Assembly: GCA_016717855.1 (NCBI GenBank)
Contig: JADKEV010000074.1
Location: 1 to 64,000, forward strand
From: Betaproteobacteria bacterium
GTDB lineage: Bacteria > Pseudomonadota > Gammaproteobacteria > Burkholderiales > Casimicrobiaceae
Length of the DNA stretch: 64,000 nt
Direction: 5' to 3'
The translations under genes were made by a program, and so were the position numbers. Below, one piece after another: positions 9,806-17,942 of this stretch. The number at the start of each line of letters is the position of its first letter. The stretch's first letter is position 1. The notes under the pieces are model-generated. The model was not told where the DNA came from and searched no databases. It worked only from the letters and a program-made list of their open reading frames with translations.

Positions 9806-10657
9806 ATGGTTGCGGGAAACTGGTTCAAGACCGGAATGCTGATGGCGGCGATCATGGCTCTGTTCGGCGTGGTCGGCGGCATGCTGGGTGGAGGCCAGGG
9901 CATGCTGTTCGCGCTGCTCATCGGCGCGGGCACCAATTTCTGGGCCTACTGGTTCTCGGACAGCATGGTGCTCCGGATGTACAACGCGCAGGAAGTCGAT
10001 GCGGCCTCGGCGCCGCAGGTCTACGGTCTGGTCCAGGAACTGGTGCGGAACGCAGGGATGCCCATGCCCAAGGTGTATGTGATCGACGAGCCGCAGCCCA
10101 ATGCGTTCGCCACAGGCCGCAATCCGGATCACGCTGCTGTTGCGGTCACCACCGGCATTCTGCAGTTGCTGACGACGCGCGAACTGCGCGGGGTGCTCGC
10201 GCACGAACTCACGCATGTGAAGAATCGCGACATCCTCACCTCCACCATCACCGCTTCGATCGCCGGCGCCATTTCGTCGCTGGGCTGGTTCATGTCGGGG
10301 TTCGGCCGCCGCGACGGCGAGGGCGGCGGAATCAATCCGATAGCCTCCATTGTGGTGATGATCCTCGCCCCGATCGCGGCCATGCTCTTGCAGATGGCGA
10401 TTTCCCGCGCCCGCGAGTTCGACGCCGATCGCGGTGGTGCCGAGATCTCGGGCGACCCCAGGGCGCTCGCCGATGCGCTTGCCAAGATCGAGCGCTACGC
10501 CCAGGGGCTGCCGATGGAGACTGCCGAAGCGCATCCGGCGACGGCGCAGATGATGATCATCAATCCGCTCTCGGGCGGCGGATTCCGCGGCCTTTTTGCA
10601 ACGCATCCCCCGACCACGGAGCGTATCGCGCGCCTGCATGCGATGGTAGTGAGATAG
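9806..10657 (+). CDS. htpX: Membrane zinc metalloprotease HtpX (M48)
   Basis: Inner-membrane protease that degrades misfolded membrane proteins, usually together with FtsH. 283 residues. Two N-terminal membrane segments (about 6-50), a cytosolic zinc-binding HELTH near residue 133 with a downstream ligand in AREFDADRGGAEI, and two further hydrophobic segments between them. The ATG at 9806 has AAAGGAG eight bases upstream. It ends just before a promoter-like sequence and an intrinsic terminator. The fmt-htpX-rsmB order is common in betaproteobacteria. Confidence 0.95.
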   Translation: MVAGNWFKTGMLMAAIMALFGVVGGMLGGGQGMLFALLIGAGTNFWAYWFSDSMVLRMYNAQEVDAASAPQVYGLVQELVRNAGMPMPKVYVIDEPQPNAFATGRNPDHAAVAVTTGILQLLTTRELRGVLAHELTHVKNRDILTSTITASIAGAISSLGWFMSGFGRRDGEGGGINPIASIVVMILAPIAAMLLQMAISRAREFDADRGGAEISGDPRALADALAKIERYAQGLPMETAEAHPATAQMMIINPLSGGGFRGLFATHPPTTERIARLHAMVVR

Positions 10658-10678
10658 CCGCCGACATTCCACTACAAT
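10649..10678 (+). promoter_or_regulatory. Putative sigma-70 promoter for rsmB
   Basis: GTGAGA (10649-10654, four of six matches to TTGACA), an 18-base spacer, then TACAAT (10673-10678, five of six to TATAAT). It overlaps the end of htpX. Transcription would start near 10685, inside the left arm of the terminator hairpin, so new transcripts would lack the complete hairpin. Prediction only. Confidence 0.4.
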
Positions 10679-10714
10679 GAACGCCGTCCCTCTTGCGGAC
10701 GGCGTTCCCTTTTT
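10679..10714 (+). terminator. Intrinsic terminator after htpX
   Basis: Perfect 11-bp stem GAACGCCGTCC / GGACGGCGTTC with a seven-base loop, then CCTTTTT. It should end htpX transcription. The T-run stops six bases before the rsmB start codon, so the hairpin occupies the place of the rsmB ribosome-binding site. Confidence 0.85.
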
Positions 10715-10720
10715 GCACCC

Positions 10721-12025
10721 ATGAAAACCGTACAAGCAATCGCCGCCCAGGTCATCACCCGCGTGCTGACCGGCCGCACGCTCGACAGCTCGCTCGGGCA
10801 GGCCTGGTCGCGTGCGTCAGATCTCGACGCGCAAGCCAAGGCGCTGACGCAGGAACTCTGCTACGGCACGCTGCGCCATCTGGGGCCGCTGCGCGCGCTG
10901 GTGCGTCCGCTGCTGACGCGCCCGGCCACCGACCCGCAACTCGAAGCGCTGCTCTGGGTGGCGGTCTACCAGTTGCAGCACAGCAGCCTGGCCGCGCACG
11001 CGGTGGTGAGCAACGCGGTCGATGCCGCGGCCCTGCTCAGGGTCACGTCGGCCAAGGGGCTGGTCAACGCGGTGCTTCGCTACTATCTGCGCAACCGCGC
11101 CACGCTCGATGCGCAGCCGCCCGCCACCGAGGAAGCGCGATACTCCCACGCGCAGTGGTGGATCGACCTGGTGCGCAAGGAGTACCCGGAACGCTGGGGC
11201 GACATCCTGCAGGCGGGCAATTCGCGCCCGCCGCTGACGTTGCGGGTGAATCGGCGCAAGTGCCTGCGCGACGGGGAGCTGCGGGCCTTCGCTCTGGCGG
11301 GCATTGCCTGCCGGGGGATAGGCACGGACGGCATCGTCGTCGAGGACCCGCGCAATGTCCTCGCCCTGCCCGGATTTGCCGAAGGCAGGGTGTCGGTGCA
11401 GGACTACGGCGCGCAGCTGGCGGCGCCGTTTCTCGGCGCCGCGGATGGGATGCGCGTGCTCGACGCGTGCGCCGCGCCCGGCGGCAAGACCACGCACATC
11501 CTGGAGAGCGCCCGGTGCGACATGACCGCGCTCGATCGCGACAACCGCCGGCTGGGGAAGATCTGGGAGAACCTGGCGCGGCTCGGCCTCTCGGCCCACA
11601 CACTGATGGCCGATGCGGCGAACCTGGACTCGTGGTGGGACGGCAAGCATTTCGATCGCGTCCTCGTCGATGTGCCGTGCACGGCCTCGGGCGTGATCAG
11701 GCGCCATCCCGACGGCAAGTGGCTGCGCCGGGCCGGCGACGTCGCGCAGTTCGCGCAGCAGCAGCGGCGGCTGCTCGAAGCACTGTGGTCCGTGGTGACT
11801 CCGGGCGGCCGGCTTCTCTACACGACGTGTTCGGTCTTCACGGAGGAGAACGAAGCGCCGGTCAAGTCCTTCCTGGGAAGGCATCACGACGCCATCCGCT
11901 GCGCGTTGCCCTGGCCTGATGGCCTGCAGCGGATGGGCGACGGGCAACTCCTGCCCGCGGGTGGGCCCGGGGAAGACAATCACGACGGTTTCTTCTACGC
12001 GCTGCTGGAAAAGCGCGGCGGATAG
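10721..12025 (+). CDS. rsmB: 16S rRNA (cytosine967-C5)-methyltransferase RsmB
   Basis: Methylates C967 of 16S rRNA with S-adenosylmethionine. 434 residues. The N-terminal NusB-like RNA-binding domain covers about 1-150. The SAM motif is LDACAAPGGKTTHILE, the conserved VDVPCTASGVIRRHPD holds the catalytic cysteine loop (PC), and TTCSVF carries the second cysteine. The start codon lies 6 bases after a strong terminator and has no purine-rich site in front of it, which is odd. The DUF4390-ntrY-ntrX block follows closely, as in other betaproteobacteria. Confidence 0.95.
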   Translation: MKTVQAIAAQVITRVLTGRTLDSSLGQAWSRASDLDAQAKALTQELCYGTLRHLGPLRALVRPLLTRPATDPQLEALLWVAVYQLQHSSLAAHAVVSNAVDAAALLRVTSAKGLVNAVLRYYLRNRATLDAQPPATEEARYSHAQWWIDLVRKEYPERWGDILQAGNSRPPLTLRVNRRKCLRDGELRAFALAGIACRGIGTDGIVVEDPRNVLALPGFAEGRVSVQDYGAQLAAPFLGAADGMRVLDACAAPGGKTTHILESARCDMTALDRDNRRLGKIWENLARLGLSAHTLMADAANLDSWWDGKHFDRVLVDVPCTASGVIRRHPDGKWLRRAGDVAQFAQQQRRLLEALWSVVTPGGRLLYTTCSVFTEENEAPVKSFLGRHHDAIRCALPWPDGLQRMGDGQLLPAGGPGEDNHDGFFYALLEKRGG

Positions 12026-12038
12026 CCCATACTGGCCC

Positions 12039-12593
12039 ATGCGACTCATGCTGCTTCTTCGCCTTGCGCTCGCATTCCTGACGGTCTGGGCGCCGCCGGC
12101 ATGGACCGACACCATCCCGGCACGCTCGGCGGAGCTGCGGCTCGAGGAAGACCACTATGTGCTCGACGCCGACTTCGAACTCGTTCTCAATGCGACGCTC
12201 GAGGAGGCGATCGTGCGCGGGGTTCCGCTCTACTTCGTCCTCGAGTTCGAATTGGTGCAGCCGCGCTGGTACTGGATCGACGAAACGTTGGTCACCAATA
12301 CCCTCAGCTACCGCCTCTCTTACAACGCACTGACCCGCCACTACCGCCTCTCGACCGGCGGCGCGTTCTACCAGAATCTGCCGACACTCGAGGAGGCGCA
12401 GCGGGTGATCTCGCGCGTGAAGGGCCGCAACGTGGTCGATAAATCGGCGCTATTCAAGGGCGCCCGGTATCAAGCCGCCGTGCGGCTGCGGCTGGACACG
12501 ACGCAATTGCCCAAGCCATTCCAGATCAGCGCACTGACCTCGCGCGACTGGAGCCTGCAGTCGGACTGGGTGCGCTGGAGTTTCACGCCGTGA
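12039..12593 (+). CDS. Secreted DUF4390 protein
   Basis: 184 residues with a signal peptide (RLMLLLRLALAFLTVWAPPAWT, first 22 or so residues), so likely periplasmic. The rest is beta-rich and matches the DUF4390 pattern: ELRLEEDHYVLDADFELVLN early, the central LEFELVQPRWYWIDE, and a C-terminal FQISALTSRDWSLQSDW. Its stop codon overlaps the GTG start of the following sensor kinase (GTGA), indicating translational coupling. The DUF4390-ntrY-ntrX arrangement is conserved, so it may support sensing by the kinase, but its function is not known. Confidence 0.88.
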   Translation: MRLMLLLRLALAFLTVWAPPAWTDTIPARSAELRLEEDHYVLDADFELVLNATLEEAIVRGVPLYFVLEFELVQPRWYWIDETLVTNTLSYRLSYNALTRHYRLSTGGAFYQNLPTLEEAQRVISRVKGRNVVDKSALFKGARYQAAVRLRLDTTQLPKPFQISALTSRDWSLQSDWVRWSFTP

Positions 12594-14743
12594 GTCCGCG
12601 GACGACCCGTGTGCTGCGCTACCTGCTGCTGGTCGTCGGCAGCCTGGGCGGCGTGTCGCTGTTCCTCCTCGCCACCGCCAGCGCGAACGACGAGCACTTC
12701 GCGCAGCAACTGAAAGTGCTGGTAATACTGAACGGCCTGATAGTCGCCGTGCTTGTACTGCTGGTGGGCCGTGAGTTCTGGCGGCTGCTGCGGAACTGGC
12801 GCAACGGCGTGTTCGGGGCCAAGCTTGCGATGCGCCTGGTCGGGCTGTTCGCCCTGATGGCGATCCTGCCTGGGGCGCTGCTGTACGGCGTATCGGTCAC
12901 CTTCCTGGGCAACAGCATCGAGTCGTGGTTCAACGTCAAGGTCGACCGCGCGCTCGACGGCGGAATGCAGCTCGGCCGCAACGCCCTCGACTACCTGCTG
13001 CAGGACCTGGAGAAGAAGGGCCGGCAGATGGCGGTCACGCTTGCGGAGGCGGACTCCGCGGCGCTGTCGCTGCGGCTGAACCGGTTGCGCGAACAGGCTG
13101 GCATCGGTGAAGCCGCGTTGTTCGACCAGCGTGGCAACGTCCTGGCGTTCGCGGCCAGCACGCTGGCGGCCATGCGTCCCGAGCCGGTGCCGGCTGCGGC
13201 CATACGGCGTGCGCGGACGCAACAGTCCACCACCAGCCTCGATTCGAAGGCCGAGCAGGGTCTGGTCTTGCGCGCCGTCGTGCCGGTCAATCTTGCCGAC
13301 TCCGAGGATCCGCTTCGCATCCTGCAACTGATGCAGCCGGTACCGAAGCAGCTCCAGGAGTACACCGACATCGTCGAGACGGGCTATCGCGACTATCAGG
13401 CGCGCGCATATTCGCTCGACGCGCTCAAGAGCCTCTACGGGATCACGCTGACGCTCACGCTGCTGTTGGCCCTGCTCTCCGCGCTTGGGCTGGCCATCGT
13501 TCTGTCGGAAAAGCTGAGCAAGCCGCTGGGGATTCTCGCCGAAGGGACGCGGGCAGTCGCACAGGGGGACTTCAGCCGCCGGCATCCGGTCCAGGGTCGC
13601 GACGAACTCGGGGTCCTCACCGACTCGTTCAATCGGATGACCGAGCAGCTGGCGGAAGGCCGGGAGCGAGCGCTGCACAACCAGCATGAGATCGAAACCG
13701 CCAATGCGTTTCTCGAGAATCTGCTGCGCAATCTGTCGGCTGGCGTGCTCGCCTTCGACCGCGACTTCCGGCTGCGCTCGGCGAACCACAGCGCGGCGGT
13801 GATCCTGCAGCAGCCGATCTCCGACCTGCAGGGGCTGACGTTCGACGAGTGGCGCGATCGGCAGCCTGCGCTGACCGCGTTCGCGCACATCGTGCATGAA
13901 GGTTTTGCCGCCGCGGAGGGCGGGCAGTGGCAAAGGCAGGCCGAACTCGTTGTCCACGGCAACCGGCGCACGCTGCTGATGCGGGGCACGCGCATCGAGG
14001 ACGAGAAGCAGGGCGGCTTCGTCGTCGTGTTCGACGACGTGTCGGAACTGATGCAGGCGCAGCGCGACGCGGCGTGGGCGGAAGTCGCGCGCAGGCTGGC
14101 CCACGAGATCAAGAACCCGCTGACCCCCATCCAGCTCTCGGCGGAGCGGCTCCAGCACAAGCTCGCGGAGAAGCTGTCCGCCCCGGACGCCGAAGTGCTC
14201 AGGCGGGGAACGCAGACCATCATCACGCAGGTCAATGCGATGAAGCACATGGTGGACGACTTCGCGATCTACGCTCGGCAGCCGTTGCCGGGCACCATGC
14301 AGACCGTGGACGTGCACGCGCTGCTACTGGATATCCTGGGCCTTTACGAGTATCAGCGGTCTTTCATCCACCTGGATCTGGCCGCCGGGACATCCACGAT
14401 ACACGGCGAACCAACGCGACTGCGCCAAGTCGTGCATAATTTGCTGCAGAATGCGCTTGACGCGCAGGCGGAAAAAATTGAACCGCGCATCGATATCCGC
14501 ACTGAAATCCGCGACGACCTGTTCTGGCTGCACATCGCCGACCAGGGATCCGGCTTTCCGGCGGCAATGATCGATCGCATATTCGAGCCCTACGTCACCA
14601 CGAAACCCAAGGGAACCGGACTGGGGCTCGCAATCGTGAAGAAGATCATCGATGAACACGGCGGCAAGGTGCACATCGAGAATTCCGCCCCCATCGGGGC
14701 CAAAGTCAGCATTGCGCTGCCGCCGATCGCGGCGGCGGCATAG
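12590..14743 (+). CDS. ntrY: NtrY-like membrane sensor histidine kinase
   Basis: 717 residues, GTG start overlapping the previous stop. Several N-terminal membrane helices (about 10-35, 45-62, 80-105), an extracytoplasmic stretch to about residue 280, another helix, then HAMP (KLSKPLGILAEGTRAVAQGDF). A PAS-like region (about 370-470) precedes the HisKA domain with the phosphoacceptor histidine in ARRLAHEIKNPLTPIQLSAE. The ATP-binding domain ends with PKGTGLGLAIVKKIIDEHGG. It should phosphorylate the response regulator 18 bases downstream. NtrYX systems respond to nitrogen or redox state in several proteobacteria; the signal here is unknown. Confidence 0.92.
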   Translation: MSPRTTRVLRYLLLVVGSLGGVSLFLLATASANDEHFAQQLKVLVILNGLIVAVLVLLVGREFWRLLRNWRNGVFGAKLAMRLVGLFALMAILPGALLYGVSVTFLGNSIESWFNVKVDRALDGGMQLGRNALDYLLQDLEKKGRQMAVTLAEADSAALSLRLNRLREQAGIGEAALFDQRGNVLAFAASTLAAMRPEPVPAAAIRRARTQQSTTSLDSKAEQGLVLRAVVPVNLADSEDPLRILQLMQPVPKQLQEYTDIVETGYRDYQARAYSLDALKSLYGITLTLTLLLALLSALGLAIVLSEKLSKPLGILAEGTRAVAQGDFSRRHPVQGRDELGVLTDSFNRMTEQLAEGRERALHNQHEIETANAFLENLLRNLSAGVLAFDRDFRLRSANHSAAVILQQPISDLQGLTFDEWRDRQPALTAFAHIVHEGFAAAEGGQWQRQAELVVHGNRRTLLMRGTRIEDEKQGGFVVVFDDVSELMQAQRDAAWAEVARRLAHEIKNPLTPIQLSAERLQHKLAEKLSAPDAEVLRRGTQTIITQVNAMKHMVDDFAIYARQPLPGTMQTVDVHALLLDILGLYEYQRSFIHLDLAAGTSTIHGEPTRLRQVVHNLLQNALDAQAEKIEPRIDIRTEIRDDLFWLHIADQGSGFPAAMIDRIFEPYVTTKPKGTGLGLAIVKKIIDEHGGKVHIENSAPIGAKVSIALPPIAAAA

Positions 14744-14761
14744 TTGTTGGGATCAGGAGCC

Positions 14762-16033
14762 ATGGCGACACAAAACGAAATTCTGGTGGTCGACGACGAA
14801 ATCGGAATACGGGAACTGCTCTCCGAGATACTCGAGGACGAAGGCTACACGGTCAAGCTGGCCGAGAATGCCGGAGAGGCGCGCGCGTACCGGAATCATT
14901 CGCGGCCTTCGATGGTGCTGCTCGACATCTGGATGCCGGACACCGACGGCATCACGCTGCTGCGCGAATGGGCCGCCGGCGGACAGCTCACGATGCCCGT
15001 CGTGATGCTCTCCGGCCATGGCACGATAGAGACCGCAGTCGAGGCCACGCGGATCGGCGCGTTCGACTTTCTCGAAAAGCCCGTCGCACTGCAAAAGCTG
15101 CTGGCGACAGTGGGCCGGGCGCTGAAGCAACGCGACACCAGCGCCCCGCCGCCCCTGGACCTGCGCCGCATCGGCGCGACGCCCCAGATCGCCGACGTCG
15201 AACGACGGCTGCAGCACTTCCTGATGGCCAAGCGTCCGATACTGCTCACCGGCGAGCCGGGCAGCGCATTCGAAATCTGCGCGCAGTCGTTGCGCTTCTC
15301 GGGCGCGCCCTGGGTGAGGCTCGACAGCGGGCAACGGCTGATCAATGCGCCGCTGGACGTGCTGCAACAGGCTTCCGGCGGCGTCCTGTTCTGCAACGAG
15401 ATCGGCAACTACAGCAGGATGGAGCAGAAAGGACTGGCGTTCGTGCTGTCCAAGTTCGAGAAGTACGCTTTGCGCCTGGTATGCAGCACATCCGAGGCGC
15501 TGGGCGGCCTTGCCACCGAAGGCAAGTTCGACGCCAGCCTGCTCGCCGCGCTGACGGCGGGCGCCGTCACGCTGCCGCCGCTGCGCACGCGTGTCGACGA
15601 CATACCTTTCCTCGTCGAGGCGAAGTGGCGCGACCTGGCGGGCGCCGACCCCAGCGCGCCGACGCCGTTTTCGCAAAGTGCGATCGAGGTTCTCAGGGTG
15701 GCGCCGTGGCCGGGCAATCACGCACAGCTCGACGGCGTCGTCACCAATCTGACCCAGACGATCGCCGGCGAGATCGGCAGTGACCACGTCCATGCGCTGC
15801 TCTCCGGCGGCCGCGAACCGGCACCCACGTCAGGTATCGCCACGCGGTTTTTCGAATTGCCCTTGCGCGAGGCGCGGGAGGCATTCGAGCGGCTTTATTT
15901 CGAGCACCTGCTCGGCAAGGAACAGAACAACATGAGCCGGGTCGCGGAGCGCGCCGGGCTCGAGCGCACCCATCTGTATCGCAAGCTCAAGCAACTCAAC
16001 ATCCGGTTCCTGCGACGGCACGAGGAGCATTAG
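14762..16033 (+). CDS. ntrX: NtrX-like response regulator with a degenerate AAA+ domain
   Basis: 423 residues. The ATG at 14762 follows a GGATCAGGAG ribosome site. The receiver domain is intact, with acidic pocket DD (11-12), phosphoacceptor Asp55 in LLDIWMPD and the conserved Lys in EKPV. The central domain is recognisable as an NtrC-type AAA+ fold but is broken for ATP use: Walker A reads TGEPGSAFE (no lysine), the GAFTGA sigma-54 loop is missing, and Walker B is LFCNEIG instead of LFLDEIG. The C-terminal Fis-type HTH is intact (NMSRVAERAGLERTHLYRKLK). Likely binds DNA without activating sigma-54. It follows its kinase directly and ends before a two-way terminator. Confidence 0.9.
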   Translation: MATQNEILVVDDEIGIRELLSEILEDEGYTVKLAENAGEARAYRNHSRPSMVLLDIWMPDTDGITLLREWAAGGQLTMPVVMLSGHGTIETAVEATRIGAFDFLEKPVALQKLLATVGRALKQRDTSAPPPLDLRRIGATPQIADVERRLQHFLMAKRPILLTGEPGSAFEICAQSLRFSGAPWVRLDSGQRLINAPLDVLQQASGGVLFCNEIGNYSRMEQKGLAFVLSKFEKYALRLVCSTSEALGGLATEGKFDASLLAALTAGAVTLPPLRTRVDDIPFLVEAKWRDLAGADPSAPTPFSQSAIEVLRVAPWPGNHAQLDGVVTNLTQTIAGEIGSDHVHALLSGGREPAPTSGIATRFFELPLREAREAFERLYFEHLLGKEQNNMSRVAERAGLERTHLYRKLKQLNIRFLRRHEEH

Positions 16034-16049
16034 TACCGGCACAGCCCAG

Positions 16050-16082
16050 AAAAGGCCGCCGGCTCGCGCCGGCGGCTCTTGT
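16050..16082. terminator. Terminator shared by ntrX and rpoH
   Basis: GCCGCCGGC, loop TCGC, GCCGGCGGC (9 bp, 16055-16076), flanked by GAAAA on the left and TCTTGTT on the right. It lies between convergent genes, so it can serve both strands, although neither T-tract is perfect. Confidence 0.7.
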
Positions 16083-16098
16083 TCATCGGGCGGCAGTC

Positions 16099-16959
16099 TT
16101 ACTGCGCGCCGATCTGCGCCCGCATGGTCTTCATCGCCTTGACCTCGATCTGACGGATCCGCTCCGCGGATACGCCGTACTCGTCGGCCAGCGTCTGCAA
16201 CGTCGATTCGTTGCCCTCGTTCAGCCAGCGCGCTTCGATGATCTTGCGGCTGCGCGGGTCCAGGGTCGCCAGGGCCCTCGCCAGGCCGGCCGATTTGTTC
16301 CGTTCGTTCTCTGCGTGCTCGAGTATCCGGGACGGTTCATCGTCGGAGTCGGTCAGGTACGCCAGTGGCGAAACGCTCTCACCGTCGTCGTTCGGCTGCG
16401 GGTCGAGAGCGACGTCCTGGCTGGACAACCGCATTTCCATCTCGAAGACTTCCTCCGGCTTGACCTTCAGCGTCATGGCGATTTCGTTCGCTTGCTCGCG
16501 CGTGAGCCCCACGTGGCTTTTCTTCATTCCGCGCAGATTGAAGAACAGCTTGCGCTGCGCCTTGGTGGTCGCGACTTTCATCATCCGCCAGTTGCGCAGG
16601 ATGTATTCGTGGATCTCGGCCTTGATCCAGTGCAGCGCGAACGACACCAGACGTACTCCCCGGTTCGGATCGAAGCGCCGCACGGCCTTCATCAGTCCGA
16701 TATTGCCCTCCTGGATCAGGTCACCCTGCGGCAGGCCGTAGCCCATGTACTGGCGGCTCACCGCCACGACCAGCCGCAGGTGGGACATCACCATCTGCCG
16801 CGCCGCGTCGAGATCATTGTCCTGTTGCAGCCGGGTGCCCAGGTCGCGTTCCTGTTCCGCGGTCAGCAGCGGAAAGCGGTTCACGGCTTGAATGTACTGG
16901 TCAAGGCTCCCCAATGCCGAAGGGACCGGAAAATTCAATGCAATCGTCTGGTTCGTCAT
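16099..16959 (-). CDS. rpoH: Heat-shock sigma factor RpoH (sigma-32)
   Basis: Directs RNA polymerase to heat-shock promoters. 286 residues. Region 2 is strongly conserved (GDLIQEGNIGLMKAVRRFDPN, then FALHWIKAEIHEYILRNWRM). The RpoH box QRKLFFNLR, which separates sigma-32 from other group-2 sigmas, is present. Region 4 carries the helix-turn-helix (TLQTLADEYGVSAERIRQIE). It lies downstream of ftsX in the conserved ftsY-ftsE-ftsX-rpoH order. A perfect CIRCE operator overlaps its promoter, so it should be repressed by HrcA at normal temperature. Confidence 0.97.
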   Translation of the reverse strand: MTNQTIALNFPVPSALGSLDQYIQAVNRFPLLTAEQERDLGTRLQQDNDLDAARQMVMSHLRLVVAVSRQYMGYGLPQGDLIQEGNIGLMKAVRRFDPNRGVRLVSFALHWIKAEIHEYILRNWRMMKVATTKAQRKLFFNLRGMKKSHVGLTREQANEIAMTLKVKPEEVFEMEMRLSSQDVALDPQPNDDGESVSPLAYLTDSDDEPSRILEHAENERNKSAGLARALATLDPRSRKIIEARWLNEGNESTLQTLADEYGVSAERIRQIEVKAMKTMRAQIGAQ

Positions 16960-16993
16960 GCTTGCGCCTCCTGGACGCCTTTGCTCAGTGCCA

Positions 16994-17023
16994 ATTTTAG
17001 CACTCGCGAACTAAGAGTGCTAA
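16994..17023 (-). promoter_or_regulatory. Sigma-70 promoter of rpoH
   Basis: On the minus strand: TTAGCA (17018-17023), 18-base spacer, TAAAAT (16994-16999; five of six to TATAAT). The -35 element is the first six bases of the CIRCE repeat and the -10 starts within the other arm, so HrcA binding would block polymerase directly. Confidence 0.6.
16997..17023. promoter_or_regulatory. CIRCE operator (HrcA binding site)
   Basis: TTAGCACTC, nine-base spacer GCGAACTAA, GAGTGCTAA: an exact match to the 9-9-9 CIRCE consensus. It lies 38-64 bases upstream of the rpoH start. CIRCE is the known target of the heat-shock repressor HrcA, here expected to control sigma-32 synthesis. Confidence 0.95.
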
Positions 17024-17054
17024 TGCCTATTGAAAGTTCCAGGCTCCGGCCCCA

Positions 17055-17942
17055 TCAGCGCTCGGCAACCGCGAGCCAGGCGCCCAGCAATCCGACCAGC
17101 GCCGAGAACCCGAGCAGCGCCAGGCCGTCGGCAATCGACAGGCCGACCAGACGGCCCGCCAGACCGTAGGCGCCCAGCAGCGCCGCCACCCGCGGCTCGA
17201 TCAGGACCAGCGATCCACAGATCACGGCCCAGGCCAGCAGTGCCGCTGCCGCCCCTTGCACCGCGCCGAAGTACAGGAACGGCCGCCGCACATACGCCGA
17301 CGTGGCCCCAAACAATCGCATCACAGCAATCTCTTCCGTGCGAGTAAGTACTTGCAAGCCAATCGTATTGCAGCTGATTGCGAGCATCGCCAGGCCTAGC
17401 ACGACGCCCAGGCTCAGCACAACCAGATCGCCGGTCGCCGCCAGTATCCGGAGCCGGTCGGACCAAGCGGCGTCAACGTCCACCTCCGTTACTTTGGGCC
17501 AGGACTTGGCCGAGGCCGCAAGCCTCTCCTGCGCGGGCAGCGATGTCTCCTTCGGCGTGACCAGAAGGGTGTCGGGCAAGGGGTTGCTGGTCAGCCCGGC
17601 CATCAAGTCGCCGGTGCCGGTCCGAGTCTGCAGTTCCTTGAGCGCCGCATCCTTGCCGACGAACCGGAAGCTCTTGACGCCGGATTCCAGCCGCAGGCGG
17701 CGCTCGATCTCCATCCGGTCCGCGGCACCCGCATCGGCGGCCAGAAAGAGGCTGATCTGCGGATCGGCGCCGGCGGCGCCCGCCATGCCCTTCAAGTTCG
17801 ACAGCGCCACATAGCCGCCTACGGGAAACAGCAAACCGACCGCGATCACGGTGACGCCCAGGAACGCGGCCACGGGTCGGCGCCAGAACTGGCGCAGCGT
17901 CAGCGCCAGCGCTTCCCCATGCGCGTGCAGCCACGCCTTCAC
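17055..17942 (-). CDS. ftsX: Cell division protein FtsX
   Basis: Membrane subunit of the FtsEX complex, which controls peptidoglycan hydrolases at the septum. 295 residues. One N-terminal membrane helix (about 22-45, VAAFLGVTVIAVGLLFPVGG), a periplasmic domain to about 165, then three further helices, which is the FtsX topology. It overlaps ftsE by 4 bases. About 95 bases separate it from rpoH, and they contain the rpoH promoter and CIRCE. Confidence 0.93.
   Translation of the reverse strand: MKAWLHAHGEALALTLRQFWRRPVAAFLGVTVIAVGLLFPVGGYVALSNLKGMAGAAGADPQISLFLAADAGAADRMEIERRLRLESGVKSFRFVGKDAALKELQTRTGTGDLMAGLTSNPLPDTLLVTPKETSLPAQERLAASAKSWPKVTEVDVDAAWSDRLRILAATGDLVVLSLGVVLGLAMLAISCNTIGLQVLTRTEEIAVMRLFGATSAYVRRPFLYFGAVQGAAAALLAWAVICGSLVLIEPRVAALLGAYGLAGRLVGLSIADGLALLGFSALVGLLGAWLAVAER

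Noticed and set aside
12470..14317. A 615-codon minus-strand open frame
   Set aside because: Antisense to the NtrY-like kinase; no recognisable domain.
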